A stretch of 64,000 nt of DNA from Comamonadaceae bacterium (GTDB taxonomy: Bacteria > Pseudomonadota > Gammaproteobacteria > Burkholderiales > Burkholderiaceae_C). The notes beneath the pieces were generated by a model. It saw only the letters and a list, made by a program, of their open reading frames with translations. It did not search any database and was not told the origin of the DNA. Where the stretch lies: NCBI GenBank assembly GCA_027484105.1, contig JAIXUG010000006.1, positions 124,001-188,000 on the forward strand, in the 5' to 3' direction. The position numbers and the translations under genes were made by a program. This document shows positions 1-8,384 of this stretch, piece by piece; the first letter of the stretch is position 1, and every line of letters begins with the position of its first letter.

Positions 1-608
1 TTCGGACGGCTGATGCCGCAGCTGGCCGCAATCTGTTCATGCGTGGCGACGACGACGGTGCGCCCGTCGGAACGGTTGGGCAAATCAGCCGCCATGCGCG
101 CCAAACCGGCACACAGCCGGTGCTGCACGCCTCTTGACGCCCAACTGCGCTCACGTGCTTGCACCTCCCGCAGGCGCTGCCCGAGAAACCGCACCAGCAT
201 CAGCAACAAGCCTTGGTCATGGAGCAGGCAAGACTCAATGTCTTGCAGGGGAAGCCATTGAATGGTGCTGGGCTCTGCCACCACCAAGTCACTGCCGCTG
301 GGCAGCTGGTTGAACAAATAAGACAAAAAAGCCATCTCACCCGCGCGAAACGAGATCGGAACAATTTGCCCGCCTTGGACGCCCGGCACGTGCACCACGG
401 CATCGAGCCGCCCGCTCATGACGTAGGGCAGTTGCGTCACGCGATCTCCCGCTTTGCACAAGCTCACGCCCGCATCCAATCGGTGCAAGGGTCTGCTCTT
501 GAAGGCCAGCGGTTGCGCCAAGGCGTTCGCAAACTTGCGGCCCAATCGGCGGCTTTGCAAAAGTTCTGCAGCGAAGCGATCGTTGGCGTTGGGCAGAGTA
601 GGGGTCAT
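1..608 (-). CDS. Crp/Fnr-family transcriptional regulator (3' end outside window)
   Basis: Cytoplasmic DNA-binding regulator of the Crp/Fnr superfamily. Reading the minus strand from ATG at 608 gives 202 residues before the window edge, so the end of the C-terminal domain is missing. The N-terminal part has the cyclic-nucleotide-binding-type barrel (GDRVTQLPYVMSGRLDAV near residue 53), followed by a long dimerisation helix near 140-165. The recognition-helix region begins THEQIAASCGISRP, typical of the Crp winged helix. No Fnr-like N-terminal cysteine cluster is seen, so an oxygen-sensing Fe-S role is unlikely and the ligand is unknown. It diverges from the Bug/sulfatase genes across about 130 bp, so control of that locus is a reasonable inference, not shown. 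Confidence 0.85.
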   Translation of the reverse strand, partial: MTPTLPNANDRFAAELLQSRRLGRKFANALAQPLAFKSRPLHRLDAGVSLCKAGDRVTQLPYVMSGRLDAVVHVPGVQGGQIVPISFRAGEMAFLSYLFNQLPSGSDLVVAEPSTIQWLPLQDIESCLLHDQGLLLMLVRFLGQRLREVQARERSWASRGVQHRLCAGLARMAADLPNRSDGRTVVVATHEQIAASCGISRP

Positions 609-736
609 CCCTTGATTGTTACCGAAGATACTGAAACAAGCACAGGCCCGGCACATGATCATTCCGTTTGTTCATGGGCTTCACAGCGAACATGCCCTCA
701 TCCAATGCTGATTTCAGCTTCCTTGAAAGGATCAAC

Positions 737-1705
737 ATGTTGAATCGTCGTCACTGCTTGAGCTACATCGGAACCAGTGCTGTCGCGGGTCTCGCCCCGA
801 GTCTGGCCTTCGCGCAAGGCAAACCATTGAAGATCCTGGTGGGCTACCCTGCCGGGGGCGCTGTGGATGTGGTGGCTCGCCAAGTCGGTGAAGAGCTTCG
901 CGCTGCAGGCTACAACGCGATTGTTGAAAACCGCACGGGTGCCGCAGGTCAATTGGCCACCGAGGCAATGCTGGCCGCACCCGCCGACGGCAGCACGATT
1001 GTGATGATGCCAGGGGGCAACGCGACGATATTCCCGCATGTCTATCCCAAGCTGCGTTATGCGATGGGTGATCTCGCACCGCTGGCCAGTGTGTGTTCTT
1101 TCCAGTTTGCTTTGGGGGTCGGGCCAGGTACGCCTGCCAAGACACTCAAGGAGTTTGTGGATTGGGCCAAGGCCAACCCTGGCAAAGCCAGCTACGGCAC
1201 GCCGGGCGCTGGCACGGCCATGCACTTCATGGGGGTGATGTTTGCACGCAGGGCGGGCATCGATTTTCAGCATGTGCCCTATCGGGGTGGCGCAGCGGCG
1301 ATGACGGATGTGTTGGGCGGGACGATTCCCTCACTGGCCACCACGCTGCCCAACCTGGTGACGCATCACAAGTCCGGCAAACTTCGCATTCTGGCGTTCA
1401 GCGGCGACAAGGCCTTGCCGAGCCTGCCGGGCGTGCCCACTTTCAAAGACCAAGGCTATCCAGACTTGCAACTGACCGAGGTGTTTGCGTTCTTTGCATC
1501 GAGCAAAACACCCACAGCGGTCCAACGCGAACTGGAGGCAGCGATCACAGTTGCAGCGCGCAGCCCGCGCTTGGTCGCCGCCATTGAAAAGCTGGAGTTT
1601 GATTCTGACATCAGGTCTTCGGCTGATTTGGCACGCCATCTCAAACAAGATTTTGAACGCTGGGGACCGGTCATCAAAGCCACGGGATACACCGCTGACA
1701 ACTGA
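737..1705 (+). CDS. Bug-family tripartite tricarboxylate transporter substrate-binding protein
   Basis: Periplasmic solute receptor of the Bug/TctC family, 322 residues. The start ATG at 737 is preceded by AAAGGA and begins a Tat/Sec-like signal (MLNRRHCLSYIGTSAVAG, cleavage probably after AFA near residue 30); a longer upstream reading has no ribosome site. Family marks are visible: ILVGYPAGGAVDVVAR near 38, VENRTGAAGQLAT near 67, and HVPYRGGAAAMTDVLGG near 190. Bug proteins bind carboxylated or aromatic small molecules and usually outnumber their TctA/TctB membrane partners, which are absent here. It sits 33 bp upstream of two sulfatase genes on the same strand, so the ligand may be a sulfated organic compound or its product; that is inference. 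Confidence 0.9.
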   Translation: MLNRRHCLSYIGTSAVAGLAPSLAFAQGKPLKILVGYPAGGAVDVVARQVGEELRAAGYNAIVENRTGAAGQLATEAMLAAPADGSTIVMMPGGNATIFPHVYPKLRYAMGDLAPLASVCSFQFALGVGPGTPAKTLKEFVDWAKANPGKASYGTPGAGTAMHFMGVMFARRAGIDFQHVPYRGGAAAMTDVLGGTIPSLATTLPNLVTHHKSGKLRILAFSGDKALPSLPGVPTFKDQGYPDLQLTEVFAFFASSKTPTAVQRELEAAITVAARSPRLVAAIEKLEFDSDIRSSADLARHLKQDFERWGPVIKATGYTADN

Positions 1706-1738
1706 TGCACTTCACTCCGCGAACTTCGGTAACCCGCT

Positions 1739-3298
1739 TTGAAACGACCTAATATATTGCTGATCATGAGCGATCAGCACCGCGCTGATTGCTATGGATT
1801 CGAAGGGCGCAGGGTGCGCACACCGCATCTTGATTTGCTGGCACGGCAAGGCACGCGCTTCACAAATTGCATCACGCCCAATGTGGTGTGTATGCCCTCA
1901 AGAAGTGCCATCTTGACCGGCATGCTGCCGCTGACCAGCGGGGTGCACGACAACGGCATCGACCTGGACGAGTCCATCGCCGCGCAAGGCTTTGCAGGGT
2001 CGCTGAGCAAAGCAGGCTACGACACGCGATTCATCGGCAAGGCGCATTTTTCGAGCAACCATTCCTACGCCAACCGTCCCACCGGCCGCTGCGAGAACAT
2101 TCCCAGCTCGCATATGTTCGCAGACGATTGGCGCGGCCCCTACATGGGCTTTGAGCAGGTCGAATTGATGCAGTTGGGGCACAACTATTGGCTGCCCGAG
2201 GCCAGCCCCGGTGGTTTGCATTACGAGCGCTGGTACCACCGCGATGGCTTGGGCGCCATGAAAAACGCCCTTTACAGCCAGCGCCTTGATCCGCCAACAC
2301 AGGCTGCGCAAACACACAACAGCGCCTTGCCCACGGCTTGGCACAACAGCACTTGGGTGGGGGATCGCACGGTCGAGTACATCGCTGAGCAAGGGCGGCG
2401 ACAGCGAGATGCCGTTGATGCAAATCCCTTTTGCGCCTGGGTGTCGATGGCAGACCCCCATCATCCGTTTGATGCACCTGCGCCCTGGTGCTGGATGCAC
2501 CGTCCGGATGAGGTGGATCTGCCCCTCCATCGGAGCCGCGATTTGGACAAACGGCCGTGGTGGCACAGAGCCGCACTGGAAAACACGCCCGGCGGCACAC
2601 CAGAAAGCCGAAAAGTGCGTGAGGAATACTCCCGCATGTCACCGCAAACCGATGCCCAGTTGCGAGAAATCATTGCCAATTACTACGGCATGATTTCTTT
2701 GGTGGACCACCAAGTGGGGCGTATCTTGTCAGCGCTGGACGATGCAGGCTTGGCAGACAACACGCTCGTGGTCTTCACGTCTGACCACGGTGAGTTGCTG
2801 GGCGATCACGGCCTCATGCTCAAGGGCCCGATGCATTACGACGGCCTGCTGCGCGTCGGCCTGATCATGCGCGGCCCCGGTATCGCTGCCGATCAACAGA
2901 ACCATCAGCCCGTCTCCACGCTGGATTTGGCGGCCACCTTTGGTGACTATGCAGCCACTGCTGTCCCCTCTGCTGTGCACAGCCAGAGCCTGCGTCCGCT
3001 GCTCACCGGCGATGGCCATTCAGAACGCGATCACGCTTACAACGAATGGCGGCTGGGCCCATCGCGTTGTGGCGTGGCCTTGGACTTGCGCACAGTGCGC
3101 ACCCCCAGCGCCAAGCTCACGCTTGAACTGACCAGTGGCGTCGGTGAAATGTACGACCTGAGCAATGACCCTCACGAGTGCGCCAACCTGTTTGACGACC
3201 GCAAGCATCGGGGCTTGCGTGAGGAGTTGATGCAGCGACTCCTGAGTCGCCCCGACGATATTCGCTCCCCGCTGCCTGAGCCGGTAGGCCCAGCCTAA
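1739..3298 (+). CDS. Type I (formylglycine) sulfatase, cytoplasmic
   Basis: Sulfate-ester hydrolase of the alkaline phosphatase superfamily, 519 residues. Metal-binding MSDQHRAD lies at about 10-17, and the sulfatase signature CMPSRSAILTG starts at Cys51, the residue oxidised to formylglycine in this family. The distal metal site SDHGELLGDHG is near 350. There is no signal peptide, so it should act in the cytoplasm, as choline-sulfatase-like enzymes do. The start is TTG at 1739: an in-frame stop lies only three codons upstream, and the next ATG would remove the metal-binding segment. Substrate is unknown; a phosphonate monoester hydrolase-like activity is an alternative because those enzymes share the motif. 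A second sulfatase follows after 12 bp. Confidence 0.9.
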   Translation: MKRPNILLIMSDQHRADCYGFEGRRVRTPHLDLLARQGTRFTNCITPNVVCMPSRSAILTGMLPLTSGVHDNGIDLDESIAAQGFAGSLSKAGYDTRFIGKAHFSSNHSYANRPTGRCENIPSSHMFADDWRGPYMGFEQVELMQLGHNYWLPEASPGGLHYERWYHRDGLGAMKNALYSQRLDPPTQAAQTHNSALPTAWHNSTWVGDRTVEYIAEQGRRQRDAVDANPFCAWVSMADPHHPFDAPAPWCWMHRPDEVDLPLHRSRDLDKRPWWHRAALENTPGGTPESRKVREEYSRMSPQTDAQLREIIANYYGMISLVDHQVGRILSALDDAGLADNTLVVFTSDHGELLGDHGLMLKGPMHYDGLLRVGLIMRGPGIAADQQNHQPVSTLDLAATFGDYAATAVPSAVHSQSLRPLLTGDGHSERDHAYNEWRLGPSRCGVALDLRTVRTPSAKLTLELTSGVGEMYDLSNDPHECANLFDDRKHRGLREELMQRLLSRPDDIRSPLPEPVGPA

Positions 3299-3310
3299 AG
3301 GCATTGCACG

Positions 3311-4741
3311 ATGACATTCAATACTCTGATTCTTCTCACCGACGAGCAAGATGCACATGCCTTGGGTTGCGCGCGTCACCCTGTCGTCAAGACCCCCCAT
3401 TTGGATGCCCTGGCTGCCCGTGGCACGCGATTCACCCAAGCCCACACACCTTCGCCCATCTGCGTCCCCGCACGGGCTGCGCTGGCCACCGGGCGCTGGG
3501 TGCATGACATCGGCTATTGGGACAACGCCATGGGCTACGACGGGCGTGTGGCCGGATGGGGGCATGCCCTGCAAGCTGCAGGTCACGGCGTCGAGTCAAT
3601 CGGCAAATTGCACTATGTCCATGCTGCTGCATCCACCGGATTTTCCGAGCAGCATGAACCCTTGCATTTGGCCGACGGCATCGGTCAGGTTTGGGGCTCG
3701 GTGCGCAACCCCTTGCCCAACACGCCACGTCCATCGCGGCTGTTCACCGAACTCGGTGCAGGGCTCTCCAGCTACAACCGGTACGACATCTCCTCGGCAG
3801 AGCGCGCAGCGCAATGGCTGCATGACAAAGCCGCCGAAAAAGAGGCCGCACCGTGGACATTGTTCGTCGGTTTCGTCGCGCCGCATTTCCCTTTGGTCGT
3901 GCCCCAACGCTATCTCGATGCCATCGACATGGATGCCATTGCCGACCCTCGGCTGCATCCGCTCAGCGGCTACCAACGTCATCCCTGGGTGCAGCGGCAC
4001 GCCGACTTTTCGAATGCAGACGATGAATTGGGCACGCCTGAGCGCCGCCGCTTGGCTTTGGCTTGCTATTACGCATTGACATGCTTCATTGACGAGCAAA
4101 TCGGCAAAGTCCTGCAAGCGCTGGGGCAAACCGGTTTGCAAGCATCCACCCGCGTGATCATGAGCAGCGATCATGGTGACAACCAAGGCGTGCGAGGGAT
4201 GTGGAACAAGTCAACGCTCTACCGCGAAGCCACCCACATTCCGTTGATCTTGGCTGGGCCGGGGATCCCGGAGGGCAAGGTCTGTGCGACCCAAGTCAAC
4301 CTGGTCGATATCGCCCCGACCGTGCTCGACAATGCAAACCTGCCCGCAGACCCCACACTCCCAGGCCGATCGTTGGTGGCCATCGCCCAAGAAAAGGATG
4401 ATCCAGAGCGTATCGGCTTCAGCGAGTACCACGCCGTAGGCTCGCCCAGCGCGGCTTATTTGGTGCGGCAAGGCCAGTGGGCGTACCACCACTACGTGGG
4501 CTATGAACCGGAACTGTTTGACATGGCAGCCGATCCAGGCCAAACCATGGACCTCGCCGCGCAAGACAGCTATCGGCCCATCCGTGAACACATGGCTTCG
4601 CTTCTGAATCAAATGCTGGACCCGGAGGCCACCGACCAACGTGCCAAGGCCGATCAAGACGCGCTGGTCGCCCGATTCGGCGGCCGGGAAGCCGCTTTGG
4701 GCAAAGGGCCCGCTGGCGCCAGCCCTGTGCCCTCACGCTGA
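3311..4741 (+). CDS. Second sulfatase-like hydrolase, cytoplasmic
   Basis: Sulfatase-family hydrolase, 476 residues, transcribed with the preceding sulfatase (12 bp apart). The formylglycine-type motif is CVPARAALATG starting at Cys51, a C-x-P-x-R variant in which Ala replaces the usual Ser. The distal metal site SSDHGDNQGVRGMWNKST lies near 280-298. The N-terminal metal segment reads LLTDEQDAHALG. No signal peptide is present. The two neighbouring sulfatases are clearly different subfamilies rather than a recent tandem duplication. They may act on different esters or on successive steps of one substrate. No formylglycine-generating enzyme or radical-SAM maturase is present in the window, so activation must come from elsewhere. 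Confidence 0.88.
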   Translation: MTFNTLILLTDEQDAHALGCARHPVVKTPHLDALAARGTRFTQAHTPSPICVPARAALATGRWVHDIGYWDNAMGYDGRVAGWGHALQAAGHGVESIGKLHYVHAAASTGFSEQHEPLHLADGIGQVWGSVRNPLPNTPRPSRLFTELGAGLSSYNRYDISSAERAAQWLHDKAAEKEAAPWTLFVGFVAPHFPLVVPQRYLDAIDMDAIADPRLHPLSGYQRHPWVQRHADFSNADDELGTPERRRLALACYYALTCFIDEQIGKVLQALGQTGLQASTRVIMSSDHGDNQGVRGMWNKSTLYREATHIPLILAGPGIPEGKVCATQVNLVDIAPTVLDNANLPADPTLPGRSLVAIAQEKDDPERIGFSEYHAVGSPSAAYLVRQGQWAYHHYVGYEPELFDMAADPGQTMDLAAQDSYRPIREHMASLLNQMLDPEATDQRAKADQDALVARFGGREAALGKGPAGASPVPSR

Positions 4742-4842
4742 GGCAGACAGTGCCTGGTGAACCCAGGCCATCACCGTGGTCTGGACGGCCATGCGAACCC
4801 TGAGCCTCACAGTGCTTTTCAAATGCGAAATGCAGCTTGTAT

Positions 4843-5109
4843 TCAGCCGCCGGTTGCGTCCTTGATGCACTTTTTCGTGAAGCTGTTTTTGGCCGCGCCT
4901 GCCAGCTTCTTGTCTGCGGCCTGTGCCTCACACGTCGCGGTGGCAGCGGCCAAGGCGGCCGCAGCGTCTTTTTCGCATTTCTGGACAAAGCTGTTTTTGG
5001 CAGCCCCCGCCAGTTTTTTCTCAGCCGCTTGTGCGTCGCAGGTGGCGGCAAAAGAGGGCGCGCTCAAAGTCAAAAGCGCAACAGACCATAAAGCAGTGAA
5101 TTTTTTCAT
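4843..5109 (-). CDS. Small secreted PsiF-repeat protein
   Basis: Secreted protein of 88 residues with two copies of a roughly 30-residue motif. A signal peptide is clear (MKKFTALWSVALLTLSAPSFA, cut near residue 22). The repeats carry CDAQAAEKKLAGAAKNSF and CEAQAADKKLAGAAKNSF, each followed by a short spacer and a second Cys (QKC, KKC). This is the PsiF-repeat pattern (two Cys per repeat, probably a disulfide), a periplasmic family whose E. coli member is phosphate-starvation inducible; the molecular function is unknown. The start at 5109 has GGAAA upstream; longer in-frame starts would bury the signal sequence. Upstream DNA is AT-rich with an inverted repeat, suggesting its own promoter. Confidence 0.8.
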   Translation of the reverse strand: MKKFTALWSVALLTLSAPSFAATCDAQAAEKKLAGAAKNSFVQKCEKDAAAALAAATATCEAQAADKKLAGAAKNSFTKKCIKDATGG

Positions 5110-5159
5110 TGGGTTTCCGTAAATGAAGGCCGAATGAAAATTAACAAAATTAACAATAT

Positions 5160-5183
5160 TTGGCAAGGGGTTGATATTGCCAA
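5160..5183 (-). promoter_or_regulatory. Inverted repeat in AT-rich upstream region of the PsiF-like gene
   Basis: Two perfect 7-bp arms, TTGGCAA at 5160-5166 and TTGCCAA at 5177-5183, surround a 10-bp spacer. On the minus strand this is followed by AATATTGTTAATTTTGTTAA, an AT-rich stretch with a directly repeated 9-mer (TTGTTAATT). The arrangement about 50-75 bp before the PsiF-like start fits an operator or promoter element; no specific regulator can be named. Confidence 0.35.
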
Positions 5184-5270
5184 TTTCAATCTAGCGGAGG
5201 TGGTTTGGCCGTGCCCAACCCTGTGTGCGTTGGGCGCGCTGTCACGCGGCCCAAGCTGTGCTCAACAACA

Positions 5271-5286
5271 AAGGGCCAAAGCCCTT
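5271..5286 (-). terminator. Weak hairpin at the end of the FAH-family gene
   Basis: On the minus strand AAGGGC-TTTG-GCCCTT overlaps the stop codon region of the FAH-family gene and is followed by TGTTGTTG, a poor U-tract. It may be a weak intrinsic terminator or a 3' stabilising hairpin. A second 7-bp hairpin (arms 5213-5219 and 5229-5235) lies further downstream. Confidence 0.3.
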
Positions 5287-6257
5287 CAGCGGTTTTCTCT
5301 CACCGTGTTTTCGAGTCGCCCAATTCGGTCGATTTCACACACGATGCGGTCACCGTCTTTGAGGTAGCCCGTGGCGGGCACCATGCCGTCGGTCCCGCTC
5401 CATTTGCCGCCGAGCTCTGCGTCGGTGGACCAGGCGGTGCCACTGGGTGTGCCGGTGATGATGACCATGCCAGGGCGCAGCGTCACGTTGACCGAGAAAA
5501 AATGGACCAACTGCGCCACGCTCCAAATCATTTGCGATGTGCTGCTGATTTGGCGCAGCTCGCCATTGACCCATGAACGCACCATCAGGTCTTGTGGGTT
5601 GCCCAGTTCGTCGGCGGTGGTGATGCAGGGCCCAAGGGGCGCGCTCGAGTCAAAAAATTTGCCTCTGCCCAGCTCGTACCAAAAGCTGCCGTCAGGGCGC
5701 TTGCGCACTTGGCGGTCACGCGCGGTGACGTCATTGACAATGGTGTAGCCAAACACGTGTTCCAGCGCCTTTTCTTTGGGGATGTGCCTGCCCGGCTTGC
5801 CAATCACAACCGCCAGCTCCACCTCACCATCCAGCTTCTGGGTCAGTATGCGGTCAAGCACGATGTCCGCCCCAGGGCCCACCACACAGTCCCCCGTTTT
5901 GATGAAAAACTCAGGCTCTTTGCCGCTGATGTCGGCGTTGGCTTTCTCTGCGTTGTGGCTCAAGTAATTGCTGCCCGAGCACAAAATGGAGCTCGGCACC
6001 ATGGGGGCCAACAAGCGCACAGCTTGGCTGGGCATCCGGCCAGCGCCACTGTGTTGGCTGTTTTTGACGGCCTGCTCGAAGCCAGCGCGCAAGGCTTGCC
6101 AATGCGCAATCACCGAGACGGTATCGCCCAAGAGGGCAGCATGTTCTGGCGTGAAGACCGAATTGGCTTGGTGCGCGGCCAAAACATCCACCACGAAGTC
6201 GCCATCGAGTACACCAACGCGCGCACCCGACGAGGACTGGAAATTAACGATCTTCAT
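5286..6257 (-). CDS. Fumarylacetoacetate hydrolase (FAH) family protein
   Basis: Cytoplasmic FAH-superfamily enzyme, 323 residues, a full two-part architecture: small N-terminal domain (about 1-75) and the catalytic FAH fold. Family marks are the metal-binding acidic residues in EPEFFIKTGDCVVG (about 114-127) and in DGEVELAVVIGK (about 143-154), and the C-terminal GMVIITGTPSGTAWS stretch. Members hydrolyse, decarboxylate or hydrate 2-oxo or acylpyruvate-type acids in aromatic and sugar-acid catabolism; the exact reaction cannot be read from sequence. It lies 29 bp downstream of a Bug binding-protein gene on the same strand, so the pair probably handles uptake and breakdown of one organic acid. 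Confidence 0.88.
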   Translation of the reverse strand: MKIVNFQSSSGARVGVLDGDFVVDVLAAHQANSVFTPEHAALLGDTVSVIAHWQALRAGFEQAVKNSQHSGAGRMPSQAVRLLAPMVPSSILCSGSNYLSHNAEKANADISGKEPEFFIKTGDCVVGPGADIVLDRILTQKLDGEVELAVVIGKPGRHIPKEKALEHVFGYTIVNDVTARDRQVRKRPDGSFWYELGRGKFFDSSAPLGPCITTADELGNPQDLMVRSWVNGELRQISSTSQMIWSVAQLVHFFSVNVTLRPGMVIITGTPSGTAWSTDAELGGKWSGTDGMVPATGYLKDGDRIVCEIDRIGRLENTVRENR

Positions 6258-6286
6258 AAATTCATCCTGTTTCTAAAAAAATCAAC

Positions 6287-7258
6287 TCACTCGATCTTGC
6301 CCATCTTGGTGAGCACCGCATCCAGACGTCGCGTGTCTGCTTGCAGAAAGCGTGCAAAGTCATCGCTGTCCAAGTATTGAACGGGCGTGCGTTGTGTTGC
6401 CATGGCTTGTGTGAATGCAGGGTGCACCGAGCCTTCTTTGACGGCCGCACGCAAGCGATTGACCACCGCGTCGGGCGTGGCCACTGGGGCAAAGACGCCC
6501 GTCCAGAGATAAAACTCACCGTCGTAGCCCAACTCACGTGCGGTCGGCACATCGGGCTGGGACGGGACGCGGTCTCGGCTCATGGCCGTGAGCAAGCGCA
6601 ACTTGCCAGAGGCAATGTGGGCCGCAATGGCGCCGGGGGTCTGCATGGTGGCATCCACCTGGCCCGCCAGCAGGGCTTGGATTTGTTGACCACCGCCGCT
6701 GAAGGGGACGTGAATCATCTGGAGGCCCGCCGCGTTCGCCAGGATTTCCATGGCGACGTGGGTGGTGCCATAAATGCCTGAGGAGCTGTAAGTCAGCTTG
6801 CCGGGTTGGGCCTTGGCATCGCGGATGAAATCGGCCAAGGTATTCCATTTGCTTTCAGCGCGCACGGCCAGCACGGTGGGGTCGGCCGTCAAGCGGGCGA
6901 TGGGCTTGAATTGGTCCATCTGAAAGCTTGAAGCCCTACCGCTGATGCGGTCCGAGATCGGGATGGTGATGATGCTGGGCAAGGCCATCATCAGGGTGTA
7001 GCCATCGGGCCTGGCCTTGGCCGTGGCCGACATGCCAATCGCGCCGCCCGCGCCGCCGCGGTTGTCGATGACGATGTTGTGGCCCAAGTTGTTGGCCATG
7101 CCAATGGCCAGGGGGCGAGCCGTGATGTCAGAAACGCCCCCAGGGGTGAACGGGACAATCATCGTGATGGGCCGCTCTGGAAACGTTTGCGCATGCACGG
7201 TTGCACCCGCCAAGGCCAGCAAGCTGAGAGATGTCTGAATCCAGCGAAGCAATTTCAT
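6287..7258 (-). CDS. Bug-family substrate-binding protein (second copy)
   Basis: Periplasmic Bug/TctC-type solute receptor, 323 residues. The signal peptide MKLLRWIQTSLSLLALAG ends near VHAQ at 24. Typical segments follow: ITMIVPFTPGGVSDITARP near 31, IDNRGGAGGAIGMSATAKA near 64, and HVPFSGGGQQIQALLAGQVD near 184. CAGGAG lies 7 bp upstream of the ATG at 7258. It is upstream of and probably cotranscribed with the FAH-family gene. It is clearly divergent from the Bug protein at 737, so it is expected to bind a different carboxylate. No TctA/TctB genes are near. Confidence 0.9.
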   Translation of the reverse strand: MKLLRWIQTSLSLLALAGATVHAQTFPERPITMIVPFTPGGVSDITARPLAIGMANNLGHNIVIDNRGGAGGAIGMSATAKARPDGYTLMMALPSIITIPISDRISGRASSFQMDQFKPIARLTADPTVLAVRAESKWNTLADFIRDAKAQPGKLTYSSSGIYGTTHVAMEILANAAGLQMIHVPFSGGGQQIQALLAGQVDATMQTPGAIAAHIASGKLRLLTAMSRDRVPSQPDVPTARELGYDGEFYLWTGVFAPVATPDAVVNRLRAAVKEGSVHPAFTQAMATQRTPVQYLDSDDFARFLQADTRRLDAVLTKMGKIE

Positions 7259-7645
7259 TTACAACTCCTGTATGTCCAAAATGGGTGATTCATTTGGCGA
7301 GGTTTTTGTCTTTTTTGACAGGGGGAAACCCCGGTGAATTTGTGGATTTAGTCATGAATGTGACAGCAACTCCAAGCCAATGAATTCGTTGGGGTCACAG
7401 GCGATAGCGCACAGGTGCGGTGCAACCCTCGTCGATCAGTTTTTCGACCAAAGCCTCCACCACACCCTTGTCGTTTTCTGGGCATGCTATGCAGCCATAA
7501 CGCACGTCCGCCCGTCCTATGCTTGTCATTGCATACTCGCCTCTAACCCTTTGGGGGTCTGGTCAAATGCCATACCGCAGGTCTGCCCACTTGTGCCAGA
7601 TTTGCGAAAAACGAATAACCCGTGATTGGAAGATGGAGAAACACC
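7259..7645. other. Intergenic region between divergent genes, with one possible small gene
   Basis: This 387-bp stretch separates the Bug gene (minus) from the aldolase gene (plus). Apart from the 44-codon frame at 7395-7529 described separately, I see only promoter-like AT-rich DNA close to the Bug start (7290-7350) and the ribosome site GGAAGATGGAG just before the aldolase ATG. Confidence 0.5.
7395..7529 (-). CDS. Possible 44-residue protein with three cysteines
   Basis: A minus-strand frame from ATG at 7529 to TGA at 7395 encodes 44 residues that look protein-like: near the N-terminus RYGCIACPENDKG gives a C-x2-C pair, then VVEALVEKLIDEGCTAPVRY with a helix-like pattern and a third Cys. 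GAGGCGAG lies about 7 bp before the ATG, a fair ribosome site. I do not recognise a family. It could be a small metal-binding or redox protein, or the surviving 3' end of a decayed gene. It lies upstream of and in the same direction as the Bug gene, separated by about 136 bp. Confidence 0.35.
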   Translation of the reverse strand: MTSIGRADVRYGCIACPENDKGVVEALVEKLIDEGCTAPVRYRL

Positions 7646-8365
7646 ATGCAAGCCCATGAAACCTTTGAAGCCCTCTTGCCCCTGCGTGAAGACCTGGCGC
7701 TGGCCTTGCGTGCCGCCGCCCACCAGGGGCTGAGCGAGGGCGTGTGCAACCACTTCAGCGTGGCGGTGCCTGAACGGGACGACTGGTTTTTGCTCAACCC
7801 GCGTGGCCTGCATTGGAGCGAGGTGCAAGCGGCCGACATCGTCATGTGCAACGCCGCGGGCGAGCAACTGGCAGGCCGTCACCCGGTGGAGCCCACGGCC
7901 ATGTTCATCCATGCGGCGGTGCACCGCATTGCGCGCAAGTCGGTCGTGCTCCACACCCACATGCCGCACGCCACGGCCCTCACCCTGACGGCGGCGCGGG
8001 CCCTGGACACGCGGCTGTCCCAAACCGCCATGCGCTTTCATGGCCGCCTGGCGGTGGACGCCAATTACAACGGACTGGCGCTGGACATGACCGAAGGCGA
8101 GCGCATCGCGAATGCCATGCAAGGGGCGGATGTGGTGTTCTTGGGCAACCATGGCGTCATCGTGTGCGGTGAGCGGGTGGACTACGCCTATGACGACCTG
8201 TATTACCTGGAGCGTGCCTGCCAAGCCCAGGTGTTGGCAGCATCGACCGGTGTGGCGCTGAAACCCGTGGATGCCGAGCTGGCTGAGCGTGTGGCGGAGC
8301 AGATCAACGGCGAGCGGCTGCAGTCGGAGCTGTTTTTTGGCAGCTTGCGCAGGATGATGAGTTAA
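7646..8365 (+). CDS. Class II aldolase/adducin-family protein
   Basis: Cytoplasmic class II (zinc-dependent) aldolase-like protein, 239 residues. Key residues fit: Glu in HPVEPTAMFIH near 83, the zinc pair in LHTHMPH (His103, His105) and a distal His in LGNHGVIV near 167. EGVCNHFSVAVP near 31-42 matches the phosphate/substrate loop of the family. Such proteins cleave or epimerise sugar phosphates, or act as decarboxylases on hydroxy/oxo acids. The start at 7646 follows GGAG at 10 bp; a GTG eight codons earlier overlaps that ribosome site and is unlikely. With the FAH and Bug genes on the other strand nearby it may belong to one organic-acid pathway, but they are divergent. Confidence 0.88.
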   Translation: MQAHETFEALLPLREDLALALRAAAHQGLSEGVCNHFSVAVPERDDWFLLNPRGLHWSEVQAADIVMCNAAGEQLAGRHPVEPTAMFIHAAVHRIARKSVVLHTHMPHATALTLTAARALDTRLSQTAMRFHGRLAVDANYNGLALDMTEGERIANAMQGADVVFLGNHGVIVCGERVDYAYDDLYYLERACQAQVLAASTGVALKPVDAELAERVAEQINGERLQSELFFGSLRRMMS

Positions 8366-8384
8366 GACTGGTGGAAAGGTAATT

